A stretch of DNA of 12,757 nucleotides from Hyphomicrobiales bacterium (lineage in GTDB: Bacteria; Pseudomonadota; Alphaproteobacteria; Rhizobiales; Xanthobacteraceae), in assembly GCA_016210825.1 (NCBI GenBank), contig JACQTM010000007.1, forward strand, positions 1 through 12,757, read 5' to 3'. Positions 1 through 6,382 of this stretch are shown here, piece after piece. The notes beneath the pieces are model-generated. The model made no database searches and was not told where the DNA came from. It worked only from the letters and a program-made list of their open reading frames with translations. The translations under genes and the position numbers were made by a program. Within the stretch, counting starts at the first letter, position 1. Each line of letters opens with the position of its first letter.

Positions 1-45
1 GCATGATCCCGAAAAGTGGGAACCGGTTTTCGGAAAAGATCATGC
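1..45. repeat. Rhizobiales-type palindromic intergenic repeat
   Basis: The outer arms GCATGATC (1-8) and GATCATGC (38-45) are perfect inverted repeats. Inside them CCGAAAA (9-15) pairs with TTTTCGG (27-33). The whole folds as a long hairpin in either strand. From memory, near-identical GCATGATC-CGAAAAGTGGG palindromes are scattered through intergenic regions of Bradyrhizobium and Rhodopseudomonas-like genomes. Its position at the window edge means further repeat sequence could lie outside. Function is unknown; a REP-like non-autonomous element is the most likely reading. Confidence 0.8.
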
Positions 46-63
46 TCAAACAAAAGGCTAGAG

Positions 64-99
64 TTAGACTCTGATTCAATCGGATGAACCAGACTCTAA
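64..99. repeat. 36-bp imperfect palindrome before the merT-like gene
   Basis: The segment reads as an inverted repeat centred between bases 81 and 82: TTAGA at 64-68 pairs with TCTAA at 95-99. Of 18 base pairs, three are mismatched at a regular spacing of five (pairs 6, 11 and 16) and one is a G-T pair. It ends nine bases before the ATG at 109 and its right edge touches the Shine-Dalgarno-like AAGGGA (98-103). It could be the second half of the repeat element that begins at base 1, or an operator for the downstream gene. The first reading is favoured because the two palindromes are joined by an A-rich linker, as I recall for extended rhizobial repeats. Confidence 0.55.
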
Positions 100-108
100 G
101 GGATCGCT

Positions 109-447
109 ATGATTGAAAAGGTACTGGCGGGTGGCGGACTCGCTGCCGCGGTGGGAGCCTCGACCTGCTGCGTTCTGCCCCTCTCCTTCACCGCGCTTGG
201 TTTGAGCGGAATATGGCTGTCGACGCTGGCGGTCCTCGCCCCATACCGGATTGCGTTCAGCATCGCGGCGATCCTTCTGCTTGGCGCGGGTTTTTGGCTC
301 GTCTATGCCACCCGCGGCGGATTAACCGAAGGCGCCGCCTGCGCCGCTGCGTCGCCCCGGCGGGCGACGAAAGGCGCATTGTGGGCCGGAGCGGGCATCA
401 CCGCCGCCGTTCTCAGCTCCGGCTGGTGGCAGCAATGGATTGTTTGA
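109..447 (+). CDS. merT: MerT-like mercuric-ion transport membrane protein
   Basis: This 112-residue protein resembles MerT, the inner-membrane protein that takes Hg(II) from periplasmic MerP and passes it to cytoplasmic mercuric reductase. The vicinal cysteines Cys20-Cys21 lie in the first membrane segment (about 11-32), followed by the family's G-x-S-G-x-W (31-36) and L-x-PYR (43-47) motifs. A second segment spans about 49-67 and a third about 88-105. Length matches MerT (about 116). The cytoplasmic loop, which normally carries a second cysteine pair, has only Cys78. AAGGGA at 98-103 sits five bases before the ATG. No merR, merP or merA is visible, so this is an orphan in the window, and its substrate could be another thiophilic metal. 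It converges on the amidohydrolase gene with 28 bases between stops. Confidence 0.75.
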   Translation: MIEKVLAGGGLAAAVGASTCCVLPLSFTALGLSGIWLSTLAVLAPYRIAFSIAAILLLGAGFWLVYATRGGLTEGAACAAASPRRATKGALWAGAGITAAVLSSGWWQQWIV

Positions 448-475
448 GCCGGCAATCGCCGTCGTCGAGCGCAGT

Positions 476-1339
476 CTAGCGATTAAATCTGTAAAGCCGC
501 GCCGGATTATCCACCAAGAGCTTTTTCTGCAACGCCGCATCCGTCGCGTATTGCGGCACGAGATCAACGAGATCGGCTTCATCGCATTCGTGCGTCGAAT
601 TGGGATGCGGGAAATCGGTTCCCCAGAGCACACGATCCGGCGCCGTTTCGATTATCGCCCGTGCGATTGGCACAGCCTTGTCGTAGGGCGGCATGTCGAT
701 GCGCTCCGCGCCGCATAGCTTGATCCAGCAATTGTCACGCCTCGCGAGCTCAAGCAGCGCGTGAAATGGCGGTTTATCGGGGCCCGCTACCGCGGGGACA
801 CGGCCCATATGGTCGATCACGAACGGCAAAGGTAATTTCACCATCATGTCGGTGAGCGGCACAATATCCGGCGCATCGACGTGCAACACGACGTGCCAGC
901 CGAGCGGCTTGATGCGCTGAATGACGCGGTGGAACATCGCCATGTCCGGCGCGCCACCGAGATGCTTGACAAAATTGAACCGTACCCCGCGAACGCCACC
1001 CTGATGCATGGCAAGCAATTGGGGACCCGCGATCGAGTCGTCGACGATGGCGATGCCGCGGTGGTGTGCCGGTGCCGAAGCGATCGCATCGAGCATCGCG
1101 CTATTGTCACTGCCGTGGCAACTCGCCTGCACAATCACCGCGCGCTCGACGCCGAGATGGCGATGCAATGCCGCGAGCGCCTCCTTTGGCGCATCGGCGG
1201 GCGTGTATCGCCGGTTCGGCGCGTAGGGAAACCGCACCGCTGGACCGAAGACGTGGCAATGGGCGTCGCAGCTCCCCGGGGGTAGCTTGAATTGCGGCCG
1301 GCGCTTGGCGGCTTGATCGAGCGCATTGGCTGCGGTCAT
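476..1339 (-). CDS. Amidohydrolase of the 2-pyrone-4,6-dicarboxylate lactonase (LigI) type
   Basis: The 287-residue protein is a TIM-barrel amidohydrolase (Amidohydro_2 family). It closely follows the pattern of LigI, which opens 2-pyrone-4,6-dicarboxylate to oxalomesaconate in protocatechuate 4,5-cleavage. Visible marks are PPGSCDAHCHVFGP (20-33, with His27 and His29), Tyr45, VQASCHGSDN (70-79), GGVRGVRFNF (114-123), IDHMGR (175-180, His177) and WGTDFPHPN (239-247, Asp242). LigI is unusual in working without a metal. One substrate-contact position, recalled as Tyr in LigI, appears to be His153 here, so the true substrate may be a different lactone or carboxylate. The start is four bases after the stop of the upstream receptor gene, so the two are probably co-transcribed. 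No other lig genes are in view. The family is secure; the exact reaction is not. Confidence 0.8.
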   Translation of the reverse strand: MTAANALDQAAKRRPQFKLPPGSCDAHCHVFGPAVRFPYAPNRRYTPADAPKEALAALHRHLGVERAVIVQASCHGSDNSAMLDAIASAPAHHRGIAIVDDSIAGPQLLAMHQGGVRGVRFNFVKHLGGAPDMAMFHRVIQRIKPLGWHVVLHVDAPDIVPLTDMMVKLPLPFVIDHMGRVPAVAGPDKPPFHALLELARRDNCWIKLCGAERIDMPPYDKAVPIARAIIETAPDRVLWGTDFPHPNSTHECDEADLVDLVPQYATDAALQKKLLVDNPARLYRFNR

Positions 1340-1343
1340 GCCT

Positions 1344-2369
1344 TTAGCGCTTCTGGATTCCGGCTTTCTCGATGACGGCGGTCCATTTTGCGATGTCGGA
1401 CTTTAGTCGGCCATGAATCTCGTCAGGCGTGCTCGCTTTTGCCTCGATGCCGAGGTCGAGGGCTTTCTTCTTGATCTCGGAATCCGCGAGCACGGATCGC
1501 AGCGCGTCGTTGAGCGTCTTGATCACGGCTGGTGGCGTCCCGGCCGGGGCATAGATTGCATTCCATGACGTCACTTCGAAATCGCGCCCGCTCGCCTCTT
1601 TCACCGTCGGCACGTTGGGCATGTCTGGAGACCGCTGCAGCCCGGAGGTCGCGACCGCGAGGAATTTGTTTCCTGATAATCCTCCGCGTAATGGAGGCAG
1701 AAAGTCGATGGCGAGCTGCACGTCGCCGCGTTCCAGCGCCACCGCCACTTCGCCGGAATTCTTGAATGGCACGATGACGAAGTTCAGATCCATGGCCGAT
1801 TTGAACAACTCCGCCGTTAGGTGCTGACTTGACCCGGCGGTGATGGTACCGACATTAAGCTGACCGGATTTTTCCTTCGCCGTCTTGATGAAGTCACCCA
1901 GCGTCTTGTACGGCGATTGTGCGCTGGTGACGAAGACCAGCTGGAAGTAACCCATGCTTGATATCGGGGTGAAGTCCTTGACCGGATCGAAGGGCAAATT
2001 CTTGAACAACGGCACGCTGATCGCCGTGCCATTGCTGAGCAGCGCGAGTGTGTATCCATCGGCGGGCGCGGTCTGCACGGAGCGCGCCGCAGTTACTCCG
2101 CCCGCGCCCGGCTGATTCTCGACCACGAAACGTTGGCCAAGTTTCTCTCCGAGCTTTTCCGCAACGAGGCGTGCTGTGACGTCGGCCACCCCGCCGGCGC
2201 CGAACGGCAGGACGATGCGGACCGGCTTGTCCGGATATTTGCCTTGCGCGCAAACGGGCGTCGTATAGCCGCTTGCGGCGACAGCCATCAGCAGCATGCC
2301 GGCACAGACGAGCCAGCGTCGCGAATGGTTTGTAGCGATGGATAATTCTGCCTGATTCATGGCTCGCAC
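1344..2369 (-). CDS. Tripartite tricarboxylate transporter substrate-binding protein (Bug/TctC family)
   Basis: Periplasmic solute receptor of about 340 residues, typical for the Bug family. A charged N-terminus and hydrophobic stretch (about 19-36) end in a likely signal-peptidase site after Ala-Gln at 41-42. The mature protein shows YPDKPVRIVLPFGAGG (45-60), the ENQPGAGG loop, ADGYTL and VPFKN, all Bug hallmarks. Such receptors bind carboxylates or small organics and normally feed a TctAB permease, which is absent here. The downstream hydrolase starts four bases after the stop, suggesting the receptor captures that enzyme's substrate or a precursor. The chosen start is GTG; an in-frame ATG at 2360 is equally possible, since neither has a well-placed ribosome site. 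A strong AGGGAGA instead lies before a six-codon leader that overlaps the ATG. Confidence 0.9.
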   Translation of the reverse strand: MRAMNQAELSIATNHSRRWLVCAGMLLMAVAASGYTTPVCAQGKYPDKPVRIVLPFGAGGVADVTARLVAEKLGEKLGQRFVVENQPGAGGVTAARSVQTAPADGYTLALLSNGTAISVPLFKNLPFDPVKDFTPISSMGYFQLVFVTSAQSPYKTLGDFIKTAKEKSGQLNVGTITAGSSQHLTAELFKSAMDLNFVIVPFKNSGEVAVALERGDVQLAIDFLPPLRGGLSGNKFLAVATSGLQRSPDMPNVPTVKEASGRDFEVTSWNAIYAPAGTPPAVIKTLNDALRSVLADSEIKKKALDLGIEAKASTPDEIHGRLKSDIAKWTAVIEKAGIQKR

Positions 2370-2377
2370 CCCGTCAT
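2357..2377 (-). promoter_or_regulatory. Possible six-codon leader ORF with strong ribosome site ahead of the receptor gene
   Basis: On the minus strand AAGGGAGA (2390-2383) stands six to seven bases before an ATG at 2377. This opens a frame of only six codons (M-T-G-C-E-P) and ends in TGA. That stop overlaps the receptor gene's ATG at 2360 as ATGA. The arrangement would let ribosomes loaded at the strong site restart on the receptor gene. The geometry is seen directly; translation of the leader is inferred. The site may instead serve the GTG at 2369 from an unusually long distance. Confidence 0.35.
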
Positions 2378-2437
2378 TACTGTCTCCCTTCGCGGACTAT
2401 CGCATGGGCGGCCGGTCGATCGCCAGAATACGATATT

Positions 2438-3571
2438 TCATAATGCCGGAATGTCACCCGCGGCCCACTGCTCCAACGCCGCGGCGCGAAAATTGGCAAA
2501 GCGTCTTGTTTCGATGGCCGCGCGCATGTCCGCCATCAACTGCTGATAATAGGCAAGGTTGATCGCCGAAAGCAGCATCGCGCCCAGTATTTCGTTCGCC
2601 TTTGCTAAATGATGCAGATAGGCGCGCGAATAGTCCCGCGCGGCAGGATGGTGGCTTTCCGCATCGAGCGGACGCTGATCGTCGGCATGGCGAGCATTCT
2701 TCAAATTAATCGGACCGAAGCGGGTATAGGCCAACCCATGACGGCCATTGCGCGTCGGCAGCACGCAATCGAACATGTCAATTCCACGCGCGACCGCTTC
2801 GATCAGATCCACTGGCGTGCCGACTCCCATCAGGTAGCGTGGACGATCGGCTGGTAGCATCGGTGCAACGATCTCCACGATCTTCAGCATCACCTCCTGC
2901 GGCTCGCCTACCGCTAGCCCGCCGATGGCGTAGCCGGGAAACTGCATATCCACTAGGCCACGGACACTCTTCTCGCGCAGGCTCGCGTCGTCTCCGCCCT
3001 GCACGATGGCAAAGAGGGCGCGACCCGCTGAGCTGCCGTCAAACGCCCGTTTGCTTCGCTCCGCCCAACGCAATGAAAGCCGCATCGCGCGATCTAGTTC
3101 CGCGCGCTCCGCCGGCAATCGCACGCATTCGTCGAGCTGCATCGCAATGTCGGCACCGAGCAAGCTTTGGACTTCGATGGCGCGCTCGGGCGATAGCTCG
3201 ACCATGGCGCCATCGAGATGCGAACGGAAAGTTACCGCCTCCTCGTCCACCTTGCGCATCTGTGCAAGCGACATAACCTGAAAGCCGCCGGAATCGGTGA
3301 GGATCGGGTGCGGCCACCGCATGAAGGCGTGCAGGCCGCCGAGTGCTGCGACACGCTCCGCGCCCGGGCGCAGCATCAGATGATAGGTATTGGCGAGGAC
3401 GATCTCGGTACCGGTCTTGCGCACCTCATCCGGCGCAACGCCTTTGACCGTTGCCTGTGTACCGACCGGCATGAATGCTGGCGTCGCAACGCGCCCGTGC
3501 GGCGTTGCCAGCTCGCCGCGGCGCGCCGCACCGTCGGCGGCGATCTGGCGGAAGAAAAAGCTATCGGTCAT
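2438..3571 (-). CDS. tgt: tRNA-guanine(34) transglycosylase lacking the canonical zinc ligands
   Basis: Bacterial TGT exchanges guanine at the wobble position of GUN-anticodon tRNAs for preQ1, the committed tRNA step of queuosine synthesis. The protein has 377 residues from this ATG. Catalytic features are intact: ILTDSGGFQ with Asp93, QLDECV with Asp147, IVQGG (189-193), GGLAVGE (217-223) and the nucleophile in FDCVLPTRNGRHG (Asp268). The zinc site is not: where relatives have CxCxxC and a later His, this protein has Ser306, His308, Ala311 and Ile337. The surrounding YSRAYLHHL and NLAYYQQLM are preserved, so the gene is not obviously decaying. A longer TTG-initiated version from 3607 would overlap queA by 28 bases; the ATG, eight bases after the queA stop, fits the usual N-terminus. 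It lies last in the coaD-to-tgt run. Confidence 0.97.
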   Translation of the reverse strand: MTDSFFFRQIAADGAARRGELATPHGRVATPAFMPVGTQATVKGVAPDEVRKTGTEIVLANTYHLMLRPGAERVAALGGLHAFMRWPHPILTDSGGFQVMSLAQMRKVDEEAVTFRSHLDGAMVELSPERAIEVQSLLGADIAMQLDECVRLPAERAELDRAMRLSLRWAERSKRAFDGSSAGRALFAIVQGGDDASLREKSVRGLVDMQFPGYAIGGLAVGEPQEVMLKIVEIVAPMLPADRPRYLMGVGTPVDLIEAVARGIDMFDCVLPTRNGRHGLAYTRFGPINLKNARHADDQRPLDAESHHPAARDYSRAYLHHLAKANEILGAMLLSAINLAYYQQLMADMRAAIETRRFANFRAAALEQWAAGDIPAL

Positions 3572-3579
3572 CGGTACGG

Positions 3580-4665
3580 TCAGTTCGCAGCTTGGTGAAG
3601 CAGGCAAGCATCGCCATAGGAATAGAACCGGTAGCCGCTTGCAATCGCGTGGGCATAGGCGGTTTTCATGGTGTCGAGGCTCGAAAATGCTGCAACCAAC
3701 ATGAACAGGGTCGAGCGCGGCAGATGAAAATTCGTCAGCAATAGATCGACGGCGCGGAACCGATAGCCTGGTGTAATAAAGATAGCCGTGTCGCTGTTGA
3801 AAGGCTGGATGGTTCCATCCTCACCCGCGGCACTTTCCAAGAGGCGCAATACGGTCGAGCCGACCGCGATGACGCGCCCTTCCCGATTGCGCACGGCATT
3901 GAGCGCGGTGGCCGTCTCGGCGCTCACTATGCCACGCTCCGGATGCATGCGATGCTCGCCAATGTCGTCGGTCTTCACCGGCAGAAACGTCCCAGCGCCA
4001 ACATGCAGCGTCACTTTATGGATTTCGACATCGCGCGCTCGCAATGCATCGAGCAACGCTTCGGTGTAATGCAGCCCCGCGGTAGGTGCTGCGACAGAGC
4101 CCTCGGCACGCGCGAACATCGTCTGGTAGTCGGTTCGATCATGTTCATCGGGTGGCCGCCGCGAGGCGATATAGAGCGGCAATGGCATGTCCCCGCGCTC
4201 GGCGATCGCCTGATCGAGCACCGCGCCGTGGAAGGCGAACGCGAGCGTAACCTCGCCGCCCCCGGTTTCTTCTTCGACCGTCGCGTCGAGTTGTCCGAGG
4301 AAGCACACCCTGCCTTCGGTGCCAAAGCGCAGGACGTCGCCGCGCGCGAGCTTTTTGGCCGGGCGCACGAACGCCCGCCAGCGCGATCCATCGAGCCGCC
4401 GGTGTAACGTCGCTTCGATTCTTGGCTCGCTATCGCCGCGCCCAATGCGCCGTCCGACGAGCCGCGCGGGAATGACGCGCGAATCGTTGACCACGAGCGC
4501 ATCGCCCGGCTGCAGAAGCGCGGGCAGGTCGCGCATCGTGCGATCTTCGAATTCCGGCGCCGCACCAGGACGCACCACGAGCAAGCGCGAAGCATCGCGC
4601 GGGGACGCCGGCCGCAGTGCGATGCGGTCGGCCGGAAGATCGAAATCGAAGAGTGAGGTAAGCAT
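3580..4665 (-). CDS. queA: S-adenosylmethionine:tRNA ribosyltransferase-isomerase
   Basis: QueA transfers and isomerises the ribosyl part of S-adenosylmethionine onto preQ1 in tRNA, giving epoxyqueuosine. The 361-residue length suits the family (356 in E. coli). Motifs visible are NDSRVIPARL (59-68), DYQTMFA and GSVAAPTAGLHYT in the middle, TLHVGAGTFLPV, MHPE, TNFHLPRSTLFML and a terminal YRFYSYGDACLL. The usual GTTxxRxLE signature reads GSTVLRLLE, a mild variant. The start at MLTSLFDFDLP matches known N-termini; an upstream ATG at 4767 would translate the intergenic repeat and is rejected. The only ribosome-site-like sequence is GGAGG at the edge of that repeat, 13 bases upstream. The gene is followed after eight bases by tgt, its pathway partner. 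Confidence 0.97.
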   Translation of the reverse strand: MLTSLFDFDLPADRIALRPASPRDASRLLVVRPGAAPEFEDRTMRDLPALLQPGDALVVNDSRVIPARLVGRRIGRGDSEPRIEATLHRRLDGSRWRAFVRPAKKLARGDVLRFGTEGRVCFLGQLDATVEEETGGGEVTLAFAFHGAVLDQAIAERGDMPLPLYIASRRPPDEHDRTDYQTMFARAEGSVAAPTAGLHYTEALLDALRARDVEIHKVTLHVGAGTFLPVKTDDIGEHRMHPERGIVSAETATALNAVRNREGRVIAVGSTVLRLLESAAGEDGTIQPFNSDTAIFITPGYRFRAVDLLLTNFHLPRSTLFMLVAAFSSLDTMKTAYAHAIASGYRFYSYGDACLLHQAAN

Positions 4666-4678
4666 GACTATTCTTATA

Positions 4679-4804
4679 CCTCCCCCTGAAGGCGGAGGTC
4701 GGCGTGCGACGCACGCCGGGTGGGGGTCGCGAGCCGGGCAAGATGACCCCACCCCGACCGCCTTCACTTCGTTCGGCGGTCGACCCTCCCCTGTCAGGGG
4801 GAGG
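4679..4804. repeat. Structured intergenic repeat with 11-bp inverted ends between a cyclophilin gene and queA
   Basis: Perfect terminal inverted repeats CCTCCCCCTGA (4679-4689) and TCAGGGGGAGG (4794-4804) bound an element of 126 bp. Inside are two perfect 7-bp stems: GGCGTGC/GCACGCC (4701-4717, 3-base loop) and GACCGCC/GGCGGTC (4756-4781). A third pairing is GGGTGGGGGTC (4718-4728) with GACCCCACCCC (4745-4755), with one bulge. The whole can fold as a branched cruciform-like structure. From memory, CCTCCCC...GGGTGGGGTC repeats are common between genes in Bradyrhizobium-type genomes. It fills almost the entire gap, lying 15 bases from the cyclophilin stop and 13 bases from the queA start. It has no coding capacity of its own. 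Confidence 0.85.
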
Positions 4805-4819
4805 GATCAGCAGGAACCA

Positions 4820-5284
4820 TTACGCATCCGCGGCCATGCGCGCCTTGACGATCTTGTCGGGGTTCTGCACCGGCTCGCCGCGCTTGATCTTATCCACGTT
4901 GTCCATGCCAGACGTCACCGCGCCCCAGACCGTGTATTGACCGTTGAGAAAAGGGGCATCGTCGAAACAGATGAAGAACTGGCTGTCGCCGGAATCAGGG
5001 TTCTGCGCCCGCGCCATCGATACCGTGCCGCGCACATGCGGCTCACGGTTGAATTCTGCCTTAAGCTTCTGCCCCGAGCCGCCAGTGCCGGTGCCGTGGG
5101 GGCAGCCGGTCTGCGCCATGAAGCCGTCGATCACGCGATGGAACACGATGCCGTCATAGAACCCATCGCGTACAAGCTGCTTAATGCGCGCCACGTGGTT
5201 GGGCGCAAGATCGGAACGCATGGCAATGACCACCTCGCCCTTTGAGGTTTCGAGAATCATCGTGTCGTCGGGTTTGGCGGTCAT
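4820..5284 (-). CDS. ppiB: Cytosolic cyclophilin-type peptidyl-prolyl cis-trans isomerase
   Basis: A 154-residue cyclophilin with no signal peptide, so probably cytosolic. It catalyses cis-trans isomerisation of X-Pro bonds. The signature FHRVIDGFMAQTG (48-60) carries the catalytic Arg50 and the hydrophobic pocket; GTVSMAR (86-92) and SQFFICF (101-107) complete the active face. The position that is Trp in cyclosporin-sensitive human cyclophilin A is Phe112, as in E. coli enzymes, so cyclosporin binding should be weak. AAGGA lies eight bases before the ATG. It is immediately downstream of a second, exported cyclophilin gene, and the two end in almost the same sequence (VDKIKRGEPV-x-NPD), which points to tandem duplication. 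Cys61 and Cys106 are absent from the exported copy, fitting a reducing compartment. Confidence 0.95.
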   Translation of the reverse strand: MTAKPDDTMILETSKGEVVIAMRSDLAPNHVARIKQLVRDGFYDGIVFHRVIDGFMAQTGCPHGTGTGGSGQKLKAEFNREPHVRGTVSMARAQNPDSGDSQFFICFDDAPFLNGQYTVWGAVTSGMDNVDKIKRGEPVQNPDKIVKARMAADA

Positions 5285-5314
5285 TGCGCTTGTCCTTGTG
5301 CCTCGATCAGGTTG

Positions 5315-5860
5315 TCACTTCGCATCGGCGGCGACCTGCATGCGTACGATCCGGTCTGGATTGGGGACTGGCTCGCCGCGCTTGATCTTGTCCACTGCTT
5401 CCATGCCGGAGACTACTTCCCCGATCACGGTGTACTTGCCGTTGAGGAAGGAGCCTTCCGCGAACATGATGAAAAATTGGCTATTGGCGGTGTTGGGGTC
5501 GGACGCCCGCGCCATTCCGACGGTGCCACGCTTGAACGGCACGTTGGAAAATTCCGCGGGCACGTTCGGATACTTCGATTTGCCGGTTCCGTTGCCGCGC
5601 TCGCCGTCGCCGGTTTGCGCCATGAAGCCGTCGATCACGCGATGGAATGGGACATTGTCGTAAAACTTCTCCCGCGTCAGCAATTTTATTCGTTCGGCAT
5701 GCTTTGGCGCGAGGTCGCTGCGCAGTTTAATGACGACACGGCCATAGCTGGTGTCCAGCAGCACGGTATTTTGTGGATCGAGCCCAGCCGGCAAACGCTG
5801 TTGGGCTACAGCCGGTGCGGCGCAGATCAGCGCCGCGGCCACGAGAACTATGCGATGCAT
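5315..5860 (-). CDS. ppiA: Exported (periplasmic) cyclophilin-type peptidyl-prolyl cis-trans isomerase
   Basis: A 181-residue cyclophilin with a classical signal peptide: MHRIVLVAAALICAAPAVAQ, likely cleaved near residues 19-20, so the enzyme should act in the periplasm on folding of exported proteins. Active-site motifs are PFHRVIDGFMAQTGD (71-85, Arg74), GTVGMAR (112-118) and SQFFIMF (127-133). Compared with the neighbouring cytosolic copy it has an N-terminal linker and lacks cysteine in the mature part. GAGGAG ends about six bases before the ATG, a strong ribosome site. It begins 15 bases after the coaD stop and stops 30 bases before the cytosolic copy begins, so the three genes are likely one transcript. 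The symbol ppiA is assigned by analogy to the exported E. coli enzyme. Confidence 0.93.
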   Translation of the reverse strand: MHRIVLVAAALICAAPAVAQQRLPAGLDPQNTVLLDTSYGRVVIKLRSDLAPKHAERIKLLTREKFYDNVPFHRVIDGFMAQTGDGERGNGTGKSKYPNVPAEFSNVPFKRGTVGMARASDPNTANSQFFIMFAEGSFLNGKYTVIGEVVSGMEAVDKIKRGEPVPNPDRIVRMQVAADAK

Positions 5861-5875
5861 GAAATCTCCTCGGGA

Positions 5876-6382
5876 TCAGCCGGCTTTGCCGGCAAATTTT
5901 CGCTTGAGCCGCGCGGCAACCGCCGCCGGCACGAAGGCAGCCACATCGCCGCCCATTCCGGCGATTTGACGCACGAGTGTGGCAGTGATCGGGCGAACAG
6001 ACGGCGAAGCCGGGAGGAATATGGTCTGAATGCCGGGTGCCATGGTTGCGTTCATCCCCGCCATTTGCATTTCGTAGTCGAAGTCGGTGGCGTCGCGCAG
6101 CCCACGGATGAGCATGGTCGCGCCTTCACGCTTGGCGGTTGCGACGACAAGATCCGAGAAGGTGATGCATCGCAGCTCGCAGGCGGTTGTCTTAGCAATA
6201 TCGGCGCAGATCTCCTGCAGCATCGCGATGCGATCTTCTGCTGAAAACAAAGGTGCCTTGCCGGGATGGACGCCGACGGCGAGCACTAGCCTGTCGGCAA
6301 GGCCGGCGGCCTGGCGCACGACATCGATATGGCCGTTGGTGACGGGATCAAAAGTCCCGGCATAGAGCGCAACTCGCGGCAT
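5876..6382 (-). CDS. coaD: Pantetheine-phosphate adenylyltransferase
   Basis: CoaD transfers AMP from ATP to 4'-phosphopantetheine, the penultimate step of coenzyme A synthesis in the cytosol. The 168-residue length is normal. The nucleotidyltransferase signature is YAGTFDPVTNGH (7-18, with Thr10 and His18), and LIRGLRDATDFDYEMQMAGMN (starting at residue 91) carries the phosphate- and pantetheine-binding arginines. The usual C-terminal ISSSLVKE reads ITATLVRQ, a conservative change that I recall from alphaproteobacterial relatives. No good Shine-Dalgarno precedes the ATG; instead a small hairpin CGGG-CTAGA-CCCG lies just upstream on the coding strand. It heads the coaD / ppiA / ppiB / queA / tgt run and is divergent from the small exported-protein gene at 6552. 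Confidence 0.97.
   Translation of the reverse strand: MPRVALYAGTFDPVTNGHIDVVRQAAGLADRLVLAVGVHPGKAPLFSAEDRIAMLQEICADIAKTTACELRCITFSDLVVATAKREGATMLIRGLRDATDFDYEMQMAGMNATMAPGIQTIFLPASPSVRPITATLVRQIAGMGGDVAAFVPAAVAARLKRKFAGKAG

Noticed and set aside
3572..3607. A TTG start giving tgt 12 more residues
   Set aside because: It overlaps queA, uses a rare start codon and adds residues absent from typical Tgt; the ATG at 3571 is better placed.
4666..4767. A 34-residue N-terminal extension of queA starting at 4767
   Set aside because: It translates the intergenic repeat into a proline/arginine-rich stretch with no family similarity; the ATG at 4665 gives the normal QueA N-terminus.
4319..5245. Open frame of 308 codons on the plus strand
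   Set aside because: It runs antisense across queA, the repeat and ppiB, with arginine/serine-rich low-complexity translation; a shadow frame.
5312..6244. Long open frame of 310 codons on the plus strand
   Set aside because: It is antisense to both cyclophilin genes and coaD, shows no recognisable domain, and is explained by GC-rich codon bias on the coding strand.
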